This document shows positions 16,891 to 25,115 of a stretch of 64,000 nucleotides of DNA, piece by piece (positions within the stretch are counted from its first letter, which is position 1; every line of letters begins with the position of its first letter). The stretch spans positions 62,001 through 126,000 of the forward strand of contig JAFUIP010000003.1 in assembly GCA_017468435.1 (NCBI GenBank). Direction: 5' to 3'. Both the position numbers and the translations under genes were made by a program. The DNA is from Bacteroidales bacterium (GTDB lineage Bacteria; Bacteroidota; Bacteroidia; Bacteroidales; UBA1402). The notes beneath the pieces were generated by a model, which was not told the origin of the DNA, made no database searches, and saw only the letters and a program-made list of their open reading frames with translations.

Positions 16891-17754
16891 CTAGAAAGTG
16901 CCCCATTTTGCTACACCTTTCTCATACTCGTCTTTTGTCAACAATTCTTTTTTCTCTCCAGCATCAGTCAATCTTAAACTATCGATAGTTCTTTCCACAT
17001 CTTCCTTCGAGAGGCGATCTAACATCAATGCTTCATCGACCATCTTCGAATATGCCGTTGGAATCAACTGTGCCAATTGAATCATTTCAGAATCATCAAT
17101 CCCAAATGACGCACCCTCTGTTTTCCAGATACCATAATCTTTTAAACGATTAATCTCTACACACGCCGACGGGTTGCTAATAAACTGATTTTCATCTATA
17201 CCCTGAAAACCAGTCGATATCAAATGAATCATAATAATTTGGCGTAATGTCAACACTCCCGTCATGGAAATCATTTGATGCATATCCTGCCAATCTATTG
17301 ACCCCTTATAGAACTCTCGACCATAATAACGCCCCAAGATTTCAACTTTTGTTGTTTCGCTTTGGCGAATTGCCGTCAACATCAAACCCTCTGCAGCCTC
17401 ATAAGCATACTGGAGTTGTGACTCATCCATCGGAACTGCATATGGGCACACCCCATCACAACGTGCCAATTCTTCGAATGTTTTATAAGCAGTTGTTGTC
17501 AAAAGGTCAGCTTTCTCACTCTCTCTTTTAGATAAGAATCTTCTCACGATATCATCATAACATGAGCTCATTACCCCTACAACAGCACCCACAGCAAGAG
17601 ATGATAATATAGTTATATCAGAACTACCCAAAACTGACATCAACAACGAAACGCCCCTGCTTGCTACGTTTTCTGTAGCTTTCTCAATAGCATTGTACGA
17701 AACATTATCTAATGCACGGCTTACATTATTGTCATTCATATTTGTACTCATCAT
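16891..17754 (-). CDS. Membrane-associated protein of the SIR2 cassette, unrecognised family
   Basis: I do not recognise this 287-residue protein. Its start may be Met1, Met2 or Met6. A single hydrophobic helix lies at about 45-65 (ITILSSLAVGAVVGVMSSCY), followed by a charged cytosolic-type domain of about 220 residues with helices such as ALMLDRLSKEDVERTIDSLR. It is 17 bp after the 256-residue membrane protein and 98 bp before the SIR2 gene, all on the same strand behind one promoter. A sensor or regulator of the SIR2 effector is the simplest guess. Confidence 0.7.
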   Translation of the reverse strand: MMSTNMNDNNVSRALDNVSYNAIEKATENVASRGVSLLMSVLGSSDITILSSLAVGAVVGVMSSCYDDIVRRFLSKRESEKADLLTTTAYKTFEELARCDGVCPYAVPMDESQLQYAYEAAEGLMLTAIRQSETTKVEILGRYYGREFYKGSIDWQDMHQMISMTGVLTLRQIIMIHLISTGFQGIDENQFISNPSACVEINRLKDYGIWKTEGASFGIDDSEMIQLAQLIPTAYSKMVDEALMLDRLSKEDVERTIDSLRLTDAGEKKELLTKDEYEKGVAKWGTF

Positions 17755-17771
17755 TCACTTCCAACATCCAA

Positions 17772-18542
17772 CTAATTATATCTGGCTATAAATCCATCTA
17801 CCCCATTAGATTTGGAAAAAGTAATAGTCTGACTCATCGCATTCCTATATTTGGTCCAAGAAAATCGATTTGCACATGCATTGTCTATATCTATCAAGAC
17901 TGAATCAACCTCGTTAATATAAACTTCCACCCTTTTATTAAGAACAGACAACACCGCATGACTATTCTCTGAGGCTGCTGTTATAACCGGGTTATGAATT
18001 CCTTCTTGCAAACATTGTATTTTATCTTCGCAAATCGCCATATCCAACATATTACAATCAATCAAGAAACTTTCTAAACGAAACATATCATCAGTAATAA
18101 AGACCTGCAAACTCCGCTCAATTAGACTTTTACCTTTTAATGTACAAAACTCCAAACCTTTCAAATTATTCAAAGAAATAGCCGCATTTGAAGCAGGAAG
18201 CTGCAACATATTATTAGGCAACTGTTCCGTTGAATCTTGTAGTACCCGACCGATGTTATTCCTTATGATTAGCAACTGTCCATACAAAAATGCGAACTGC
18301 ATATACAGTGAGTTCTCCATTCGTTTCTTGGTGTCGTGATATTTATATAGCTCACACATAAAAACCACTAATGCACTTGCAAAGACACCACTAAACACCG
18401 TAAACAGAAAAGCATTTGAAATAATTGAACTGCCAAAGCGAACAAAGCCAATCTCCATATTTAGAGAAACCGCATAAGTCAATACAAGAAAAAGAACTAC
18501 GATTCCTATTAGAATCTTTATACTTTTTACAATTGTTCCCAT
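17772..18542 (-). CDS. Two-helix inner-membrane protein of the SIR2 cassette, unrecognised family
   Basis: This 256-residue protein has two N-terminal transmembrane helices (about 5-27, ILIGIVVLFLVLTYAVSL; and 37-62, ISNAFLFTVFSGVFASALVV) and a cytosolic helical domain. I do not recognise the family. It is the first gene of the cassette, 52 bp downstream of a TAAATTTG promoter. The cassette is bounded by the WbuC gene upstream and the GHMP kinase downstream, neither of which is functionally related. A membrane-linked trigger for the SIR2 protein is inferred from linkage alone. Confidence 0.7.
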   Translation of the reverse strand: MGTIVKSIKILIGIVVLFLVLTYAVSLNMEIGFVRFGSSIISNAFLFTVFSGVFASALVVFMCELYKYHDTKKRMENSLYMQFAFLYGQLLIIRNNIGRVLQDSTEQLPNNMLQLPASNAAISLNNLKGLEFCTLKGKSLIERSLQVFITDDMFRLESFLIDCNMLDMAICEDKIQCLQEGIHNPVITAASENSHAVLSVLNKRVEVYINEVDSVLIDIDNACANRFSWTKYRNAMSQTITFSKSNGVDGFIARYN

Positions 18543-18593
18543 AAATGCAACACAACCCGATTAGATTACAGGAAATAATATTTAATTCAAGAG

Positions 18594-18601
18594 CAAATTT
18601 A
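18594..18601 (-). promoter_or_regulatory. -7 promoter element for the SIR2 cassette
   Basis: The minus-strand octamer TAAATTTG, followed by CTC, fits the TAnnTTTG form and lies 52 bp before the first cassette gene. It separates the cassette from the capsule operon upstream. Confidence 0.5.
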
Positions 18602-18616
18602 TGCCATCTCATCCAT

Positions 18617-19012
18617 TCACCCCAAAACATCCTCTGCCCCGATGGGTTCGTAGGGGCCATCTTTTACTTCCAGGATGACGGTACCGGGCTCGAGCGAGCG
18701 GAGCGTGTGCCATGTGCCGGCAGGAATGTTCAGCGCGCAGATGGGGCCACAAGGTGAGATTTCGTATGCCGCCACACAAGTGCGGTCCCGTTCATCGTAA
18801 AACTCCTCAACGACGCGTCCTCGCAACACGACCACCGTTTCCGAAGTCTTCCGATGACGATGAATAGGCACCTGCGAATCGGGCTCGATAGCGTTCAGCA
18901 TACGCTGCGAAGTATCAGCCGCAGAGTTGCGCAAATCGTAATTCATTCTCAAACGAGGCGAAGTCTTGGCCTGCGCAGTAAGACTATCCAAAAGGGCGTT
19001 ATCTATCTTCAT
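18617..19012 (-). CDS. wbuC: WbuC-family cupin metalloprotein
   Basis: This 131-residue protein is a single cupin barrel with metal-ligand histidines in VPIHRHRKTSE and WHTL. Together with the layout IDNALLDSLTAQA...SPRLRMNYDLR it matches the WbuC family, which is found next to O-antigen and capsule genes. The reaction is unknown; it may act on a sugar or serve as a small isomerase. It follows the PIG-L deacetylase by 52 bp and is the last gene of the capsule locus before the SIR2 cassette. Confidence 0.85.
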   Translation of the reverse strand: MKIDNALLDSLTAQAKTSPRLRMNYDLRNSAADTSQRMLNAIEPDSQVPIHRHRKTSETVVVLRGRVVEEFYDERDRTCVAAYEISPCGPICALNIPAGTWHTLRSLEPGTVILEVKDGPYEPIGAEDVLG

Positions 19013-19064
19013 TTCAACAAATCTTATTCAATTTATTCTCTACTGAAGTCAAAACGACTACGCA

Positions 19065-19742
19065 CTAATACTTTCGCAACACAATTTCAAAAGCCTCAGC
19101 ATAGTTGCAGCCCCATTGACCACCGCGCATGGCGGCAAGACCGGTGATATACTCGGCAGAACGAGGATGCGGGTACGGACGCATTACACCACGATACATC
19201 GACAGAGCCTTAATCTTAGCCTCCACACCTTCAGGGCCCACCTCTACAAAACAGTTAGGATTGAAGGTATTAAACGCATTGTTAATCTTCCACTCTGTAC
19301 ACGAGGGAACTTCCATATACCAGAACTCGTTCACACGCTTCACCTCAGGTCTGCGCTGAAACAGGCGAACAGCCTCCTGACAAGCCATTGAGGTCTGCAA
19401 ATGATCATTGTTTGTATCAGCAGGATGATGCGTGATAACGATGTCTGGTTCACTCTCCTTGATGGCAGATTCAATGAACTGAACCAACTTCAGATGAGGC
19501 ACCGTATTCATCTCAATATTTGGAAATGTCCCCTCATATATCTTATTAACACCCAAGAACTTATTTGAAGCATTCGTATCATCTTCCAGTTCATTATCTT
19601 CCGGGCGAAACGCACGCGCCTTGGCTTCCGTACACATGATACACACGTCCACGATATCCCCATTATGAGACCATTTCCACATGGATGCACCGGCACCCAA
19701 AGTCTCGTCATCGGGGTGAGCTACTACTAAAAGGTATTTCAT
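19065..19742 (-). CDS. PIG-L/LmbE-family sugar deacetylase
   Basis: This 225-residue protein has the metal-binding AHPDDE motif (residues 8-13) and the second-ligand motif THHPADTNNDH of the PIG-L family. Family members remove N-acetyl groups from GlcNAc-type sugars with zinc. In this place, between the initiating sugar transferase and WbuC, it probably deacetylates a nucleotide-activated or lipid-linked amino sugar of the capsule repeat unit. It is 24 bp from the preceding transferase gene and has no signal peptide, so a cytosolic role is likely. Confidence 0.88.
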   Translation of the reverse strand: MKYLLVVAHPDDETLGAGASMWKWSHNGDIVDVCIMCTEAKARAFRPEDNELEDDTNASNKFLGVNKIYEGTFPNIEMNTVPHLKLVQFIESAIKESEPDIVITHHPADTNNDHLQTSMACQEAVRLFQRRPEVKRVNEFWYMEVPSCTEWKINNAFNTFNPNCFVEVGPEGVEAKIKALSMYRGVMRPYPHPRSAEYITGLAAMRGGQWGCNYAEAFEIVLRKY

Positions 19743-19766
19743 AATTTAAAATATTTACTCTATTAT

Positions 19767-20420
19767 TTACACTGTCTTCGAATATGCTACCAACTTGTCA
19801 TGCATCCACTGAGGATACTTACCACAAGCTGTATAAAGAATAGCGAGCACTGTCCAAAAAATCAGTTTAATATCACCCCAAAAAGAAGCATGCTTCACAT
19901 AATACACATCCAACTTTAGGCGAATAGGAAGCACCTTTTCGTTATATTCCTCTTCATCTGGAAATTGATCACCATAAATATAATCCCATAGGCTCGACTG
20001 GCTAGTCAATCCGCAAGGGACTGCTGCAGCAATTGCATTCTCACCACCTCGTGTAATATCAACCTGATCTACCGCAGCTGGACGAGGCCCTACTATCGAC
20101 ATGGTACCATTTAGGATATTTATCAACTGAGGCAATTCATCAATCTTGAGACGTCTCATCCACTTACCCCACCAGAAAATACGGTCCTGATCGGGACGCA
20201 ACGAAGCCTCATTGGCACCACGAGCCACACGCATAGAGCGAAACTTCCACATCTTAAACTTCTTGTTATCCTTGCCCACACGATTGGCAAAATAGAAAAG
20301 TGGCCCCGGATCACTAATCAACGTAGCCACTATAGAAAATAACCATATAGGAGATGTGCCAATGATACCTATCAAAGCACATACAAAATCGAACAAACGT
20401 TTAAAGAATCTATAAAACAT
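19767..20420 (-). CDS. Initiating sugar transferase (undecaprenyl-phosphate phosphosugar transferase)
   Basis: This 217-residue monotopic membrane protein belongs to the bacterial sugar transferase family. It has an N-terminal re-entrant helix (FDFVCALIGIIGTSPIWLF), the KFRSM motif, LKIDELPQ and IVGPRPA. These enzymes move a phosphosugar from a UDP-sugar onto undecaprenyl phosphate and so begin the repeat unit. Short length and no five-helix front domain place it with the small PglC/WcaJ-C type. It is the likely first enzyme for the polymer built by this locus. Confidence 0.9.
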   Translation of the reverse strand: MFYRFFKRLFDFVCALIGIIGTSPIWLFSIVATLISDPGPLFYFANRVGKDNKKFKMWKFRSMRVARGANEASLRPDQDRIFWWGKWMRRLKIDELPQLINILNGTMSIVGPRPAAVDQVDITRGGENAIAAAVPCGLTSQSSLWDYIYGDQFPDEEEYNEKVLPIRLKLDVYYVKHASFWGDIKLIFWTVLAILYTACGKYPQWMHDKLVAYSKTV

Positions 20421-20461
20421 ACTTATTTTGAATCAATTATTATTAATCAAGCCAACGCACT

Positions 20462-21313
20462 TTAGGCTGTTCTGAAAGGCCACAAAGCCTTGAACACCAA
20501 ATATGTCTTATTACTCTTTCCAAATACAGCCTTGATACAATAATAACCACATAAAACCATCCATCTCGGGAAGCGCAACACATATTTAGCCCTACCTTCA
20601 GCCTTCTCTCGACTAATCAACGTATTGATATCAAGCAAGTCTGCATCTTTTATGATATGGATGGTATTGTCAACCTCCTTGCTCACCCATTCCACCATAG
20701 CTTTCACAGCACCACTCATCTCCAACACTTCGAAGTGACCACCCGAACCAATCTTATAAGCCCAGTTAGGATATTTCAAGTAGTAACGCTTCTCTATATC
20801 ACGCTTCTGGCTCTTGGTATATACAGGAGAGAAACGGTAGATATTCCATTTCTTGCATATCTCCTTCAGTCGACCCTCGGCCATAGCCTTACTCTTGCCA
20901 TAATTAGAAATCGGATTCAATGCAGTATCAGGAGTGATAAGTCCCTTCACCATACCGATAGCATCCACCGTACTGATGAACAACACAGGAACAGCATGCT
21001 TTGCACAAGCCTCAAACACATTCTCTGCACAAGTAACATTCACAAACTTGAACCTTTCAAAACTCAAGTCATTCTCACCTGCAAAATGTGCCAATGCCGC
21101 CAGATGGATGCATCTATCCACCTTCTCTTTATTGAAAAGCTCATCCAATGCGTTCTTATCAACAAGGTCTATCACCACTTGCTTAAAGTTTTCATGCTCA
21201 AAGTCTGACCTTCTTCTGTCAATCCCCACAATGGTAAAGCCGTTCTCAAGCAAGTCTTTTATCAAGCAAGAGCCAATCATACCGGCTGAACCTGTTATCA
21301 AGATCTTCATCAT
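20462..21313 (-). CDS. NAD-dependent epimerase/dehydratase
   Basis: This 283-residue extended SDR enzyme has the GSAGMIGS nucleotide loop at the N-terminus and the active-site Tyr-Lys in YGKSKAMAEG. The C-terminal part (CGYYCIKAVFGKSNKTYL) differs from the common UDP-glucose epimerases, so the sugar substrate is not clear. The gene directly precedes the sugar transferase (41 bp), so it may make the UDP-sugar used for initiation. Its ATG overlaps by 4 bp with the TGA of the upstream GNAT frame, a sign of translational coupling. Confidence 0.82.
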   Translation of the reverse strand: MMKILITGSAGMIGSCLIKDLLENGFTIVGIDRRRSDFEHENFKQVVIDLVDKNALDELFNKEKVDRCIHLAALAHFAGENDLSFERFKFVNVTCAENVFEACAKHAVPVLFISTVDAIGMVKGLITPDTALNPISNYGKSKAMAEGRLKEICKKWNIYRFSPVYTKSQKRDIEKRYYLKYPNWAYKIGSGGHFEVLEMSGAVKAMVEWVSKEVDNTIHIIKDADLLDINTLISREKAEGRAKYVLRFPRWMVLCGYYCIKAVFGKSNKTYLVFKALWPFRTA

Positions 21314-21841
21314 TTTCTTGTATATCTATAAATTATATTGTTGCCATTTTCGTTCAGGACTAATTTTCTCATCACGCCAACCACATTTAACCTGCGTCCA
21401 TCTTGCACGAAGCCACAAGCTTCCGACGTTTTGATGCTAGCATGGTTGTCTATAATGTATCCAGTCAAAAGCATTTTTGTACTTGTACGTACAATCCCGA
21501 AGAGTCATCCCGACGAGAACTTTCGCGTACCCCTTCCCTCTATGCTCGGGAGCTATGAAATACGGACCTAATACGATGTCATTTTTCGTCGAAACCGATA
21601 GTCTGCGTCCTCCAGGAGCCACAACACAATGCCCAACAATCACATCACCCGTTACAAGATAATAAACCCGATATCCACCCTGAAGCATTTCTTTCCAAAA
21701 ACGCAATCTACGAATCATTCTTAGAGGCTCAAATGAGACTAATAAGGGTTTAATGAATGTTGGCTTATACTCATATAAAGAAAAATCATCTTCTTTCTTA
21801 ACAAGTCGAAGTTGTTCAGAGTGGTCGCACTTCATTAGCAT
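21310..21841 (-). pseudogene. GNAT-family acetyltransferase, frameshifted near the 3' end
   Basis: The frame from 21841 gives 134 residues (ending HYRQPC) and stops at 21437. It contains the acetyl-CoA loop APEHRGKGYAKVL. One extra T at about 21451-21458 breaks it: in the neighbouring frame the text continues DNHASIKTSEACGFVQDGRR to a TGA at 21310, which overlaps the start codon of the epimerase. The restored protein would read WIHIDNHASIKTSEACGF, normal for GNAT enzymes that acetylate amino sugars or peptides. Either the gene is broken or the base is a sequence error. It is the only GNAT gene of the locus. Confidence 0.8.
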
Positions 21842-21860
21842 ATAACAATAAATAAACTTT

Positions 21861-22514
21861 TTAAAACGTAAAATCCACAGCCAGTGTCAATCTCGGATAT
21901 TCTGTAAAGAAGTCATTGCCCCATAAGTAGAAACTATATTTCTTGTAAACATAGTAAGCTCCTATCGCAAGATCGGCTGGTTGATCAAATTTCCAACTAT
22001 GAATCAGACCCAGCATCGGAACCAAGCTATTATCCTCGTTAAATCTTATATTGCTTCCTAAATACCACCATTGTTTATACGAATGATTTCCATCTTGATT
22101 GAACGTTAGCCATGTATTCGAAGTCCAAAACAAATGCCCAGATTCAAGAATATTACCATTCAAGAAAACACCTGTATTTACATTTGAAAACCTATAATTA
22201 TCTCTCAAGTTAGACTGATAAGCAGTTTGGACACCTGCACTGAACCATTTGCTCCATGTCTTACCTATACGAGCATACAAGCCATGATCCACAATCCCAT
22301 TATTGGCATAAATATCCGTACCCACTGAGAAATAATCCGTAATACCGAACTGCAATGTAGTATAAGTTTCCATTGCATTTTGCCCCGGGCGTAACTTTAG
22401 GGAAGTATATCCAAAAACCTTGCCCTCTCCTACCGTTGCACCGAAATATGGAACCTGAGCAGAAAGAGTTATAGCCACAGAAAGCCATAAAACTAGTGAT
22501 ACTATCTTTTTCAT
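21861..22514 (-). CDS. Exported outer-membrane beta-barrel protein
   Basis: This 217-residue protein starts with a signal peptide (MKKIVSLVLWLSVAITLSAQ). The rest is alternating aromatic beta strands and ends with the outer-membrane signature LTLAVDFTF (C-terminal Phe). It resembles small transporter-like barrels of Bacteroidota, without a named family. It follows the amino-acid permease gene by 44 bp. A link with the export or uptake of the compound handled by the permease is inferred only from position. Confidence 0.72.
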   Translation of the reverse strand: MKKIVSLVLWLSVAITLSAQVPYFGATVGEGKVFGYTSLKLRPGQNAMETYTTLQFGITDYFSVGTDIYANNGIVDHGLYARIGKTWSKWFSAGVQTAYQSNLRDNYRFSNVNTGVFLNGNILESGHLFWTSNTWLTFNQDGNHSYKQWWYLGSNIRFNEDNSLVPMLGLIHSWKFDQPADLAIGAYYVYKKYSFYLWGNDFFTEYPRLTLAVDFTF

Positions 22515-22558
22515 ACTTAATAGGTTAATCTATACCAATACCAGAACAAAAATCAGAT

Positions 22559-23950
22559 TTATAGATTCTCTTTGCTCTTAAAGCGAGAAATATTCCCATT
22601 GCTGTCCACCCCCCCTACTATAACCCATTCTTGCCATTTAAGCGAGCAATTTGTTCCCGGAATAACATACATAACCGCCATAAAGCCAGCCATTATCGTC
22701 GCCAATACACCAATAAACGTACCATTTTTGACACGGAAAGGTCTATGCATATCAGGAGCCTTTTTTCTTAAAACAATGAATGATAAAGCAACAAGTCCGT
22801 ATGCCAAACAGCATGCAAAATTAGCAGCATCCACAATCCAAACCAGCATTACACGTCCGAAAAAAGGAGCGACAATTGAAATAAAGCCAAGGAAGAGAAT
22901 AGCCACATAGGGGGTATTATATTTCGGATGTATCTTAGAAAATATATTGGGCAACATCCGTGCTTTTGACATAGAGTAGAGCACTCGGCTTCCTCCAATT
23001 AAAAATGAATTCCAAGTCGTTACTATACCGCAAAGCCCACCAATAATTAAAACTTTCGTCATTGCCTTATTGGAAAAAGCGACAGCTATTGCATCTGCCG
23101 TAACCATTCCGGTTGAATCCATAGACACTTGAACCTGCGCAGGACTCATCACAAAGCCAATTGCTGTAACCACCATTGCATAAAACACAACAGCAAGACC
23201 AATAGACAAAACCATCAAACTGCCAAGGCGTTTCAACGGGACATTAATTTCTTCTGCAGCTTGGGGAATAATATCGAATCCAAATAGAAAGAATGGAGTC
23301 ATAATTGCAACCTTGAGAATATTAGATACAACACTTCCCATATTGTCACCAACGAAGGCTTGTGAGGTTAAATTATCCATGGTTCCATTGAAAGCAGATC
23401 CGGCTACAAGAAGTAAGCCCACTCCAGCAATAATTCCTGTAAGAATATTCTGAAATCTAGCAGCTGTCTTTGTACCTAGATAATTAACATAAATTATCAA
23501 CATCGAAGCAATTACTGCTACAGCCACCCATGATAAATACACATCATATCCCGCCACTGTATACAAATACCCTTGCAGAAAATCGGGAACAACATACTGC
23601 ATAATCGTGGCAAATGAACATGCTTCAAAACAAACAACCCCAATATAACTCAGAGCAAGAGCCCAAATGGTAATGTATGAACCAGTTGCACCAAAAGCCG
23701 CATAACTAAAATTCATTGCGCCTCCACTCTTTGGCATGGCCGGTGTTAATTCTGCGTATGTCAGACCTACCAGGTATATCATGATACCGCCTATCAAAAA
23801 ACCGATAACAGTGCCTATAACACCACCGGTTTGTATCCACTGACCTGATGAAACCACCCAGCCCCAGCCAATCATAGCTCCAAACGCGAGCATGATTACA
23901 TCTCGCGTCCGAAGCACTTTCTGAAATTCTTGATTAGAATTGTTTGCCAT
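22559..23950 (-). CDS. APC-family amino-acid permease
   Basis: This 463-residue protein has 12 hydrophobic segments and the consensus of the APC superfamily in the first helix (LAFGAMIGWGWVVSSG). A later helix reads FGFDIIPQAAEEINVPLKRLG, which carries the conserved substrate-gating residues of the family. It should move an amino acid or amine across the inner membrane. Its stop-side coding sequence has a G7 tract (22609-22615). It follows the ornithine-cyclodeaminase homologue by 9 bp, so both probably serve one amino-acid compound. Such permeases are unusual inside a capsule locus. Confidence 0.88.
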   Translation of the reverse strand: MANNSNQEFQKVLRTRDVIMLAFGAMIGWGWVVSSGQWIQTGGVIGTVIGFLIGGIMIYLVGLTYAELTPAMPKSGGAMNFSYAAFGATGSYITIWALALSYIGVVCFEACSFATIMQYVVPDFLQGYLYTVAGYDVYLSWVAVAVIASMLIIYVNYLGTKTAARFQNILTGIIAGVGLLLVAGSAFNGTMDNLTSQAFVGDNMGSVVSNILKVAIMTPFFLFGFDIIPQAAEEINVPLKRLGSLMVLSIGLAVVFYAMVVTAIGFVMSPAQVQVSMDSTGMVTADAIAVAFSNKAMTKVLIIGGLCGIVTTWNSFLIGGSRVLYSMSKARMLPNIFSKIHPKYNTPYVAILFLGFISIVAPFFGRVMLVWIVDAANFACCLAYGLVALSFIVLRKKAPDMHRPFRVKNGTFIGVLATIMAGFMAVMYVIPGTNCSLKWQEWVIVGGVDSNGNISRFKSKENL

Positions 23951-23959
23951 AGGTTTCCT

Positions 23960-25102
23960 TTATTTTGCCAATTCAGGCGTATCCCAAAGATTAAGCTTCA
24001 CACCGATGTTATTCTTCAATGCATTCTGGTAGCATTCATAGCCCCATGAAACATCTTCAAGGGACATACCACCCACTGCATAAACCACGATTTCATCATC
24101 AGATGTACGGGCTATCTCTTCTCCTGAAATGATAGCACCTAATTCCTTAATATCTGAGCGTTCGATCTTTCCTTCTGTAACAGCATCATAGAATCCCATA
24201 CCCAAAAGAGTTGACACTGTTTTTTGAGTAGGCAGCGGATTACCCTCACCCCATCCTTCGTACATCATATAATTATCTGCAACAATTCTACAATTCGGTT
24301 TCGAAAGGAAATCAGTATCAATAAGAAGAGCTGATGCAGATATGATAAGTGCACCCGGCTTAATCCACTCTTCTTTCACGAACGGATTGTCTTCGAACTT
24401 GGCAGCATTAGTAGTACCATAGAAAATAATGTCTGAATCACGGCAAGCATCTTCGTATGTATCACATTGAATATATTCCTTGATATTAGGAAAATTAGCC
24501 TTGCAGTAATCAATAAAATGGTCAATACCAGCCTGGCTTCTACCTTTTATCTTTACCGTTTCCAACGATGGTTGTGCACAAATAAATGAGTCAAGTGTAT
24601 ATTGCGACATCACTCCTGGACCGATAATTGATACTACCTTAGGATTTTTCTTTGACAAATATTTAGCACCAACGCCAGAAACAGCACCAGTACGCATTGC
24701 ACTTAATATATTGGCAGACATATATGCCAAAGGTGCACCTGTCTGAGCATCCATCAAAGACATCATAAGGATAGAACGAGGCAACCCCTTCTCTTTGTTA
24801 TGCGGATTGGATGCATATGTCTTGATACCATACATCTTATATTTACCCCCAAGATACGCGGGCATAGCCATACAACGCTTGTCAGGCTCATGCAATGGCA
24901 TTCCCTCTACATCCGATTCCTTAGGAAACGACAAACGAATGCCATGTTCATTACCGTTCTCTCCTCCCATACGGTAATCACCCTTATGAAGCAGTTTGAA
25001 CATATCTTCCATTGACTCTATACAGCCAGCCATATCTGTTACACCGGCCTTAATCATATCCTGCTCATTCAAATACAGGAAATCAATTCTTGGATCTATC
25101 AT
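23960..25102 (-). CDS. Ornithine cyclodeaminase/mu-crystallin family dehydrogenase (tyramine oxidase subunit B-like)
   Basis: This 380-residue protein has the layout of the ornithine cyclodeaminase/mu-crystallin family, with a Rossmann loop (VVSIIGPGVMSQYTLDSF) and the substrate-side stretch YMSANILSAMRTGAVSGVGA, which carries the conserved Arg-Thr-Gly. Its length and C-terminus best fit the branch named tyramine oxidase subunit B. Members reduce imines to amino acids or cyclise ornithine. With the permease and ATP-grasp genes beside it (9 and 13 bp), it may make a modified amino acid for the polysaccharide; this is inference. Confidence 0.82.
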   Translation of the reverse strand: MIDPRIDFLYLNEQDMIKAGVTDMAGCIESMEDMFKLLHKGDYRMGGENGNEHGIRLSFPKESDVEGMPLHEPDKRCMAMPAYLGGKYKMYGIKTYASNPHNKEKGLPRSILMMSLMDAQTGAPLAYMSANILSAMRTGAVSGVGAKYLSKKNPKVVSIIGPGVMSQYTLDSFICAQPSLETVKIKGRSQAGIDHFIDYCKANFPNIKEYIQCDTYEDACRDSDIIFYGTTNAAKFEDNPFVKEEWIKPGALIISASALLIDTDFLSKPNCRIVADNYMMYEGWGEGNPLPTQKTVSTLLGMGFYDAVTEGKIERSDIKELGAIISGEEIARTSDDEIVVYAVGGMSLEDVSWGYECYQNALKNNIGVKLNLWDTPELAK

Positions 25103-25115
25103 AATTGTTGTCTTT

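Noticed and set aside
22609..22615. G7 tract at the end of the permease gene as a phase switch
   Set aside because: Only seven bases and about 45 bp from the stop codon; slippage would alter only the tail, so a switch role is weak.
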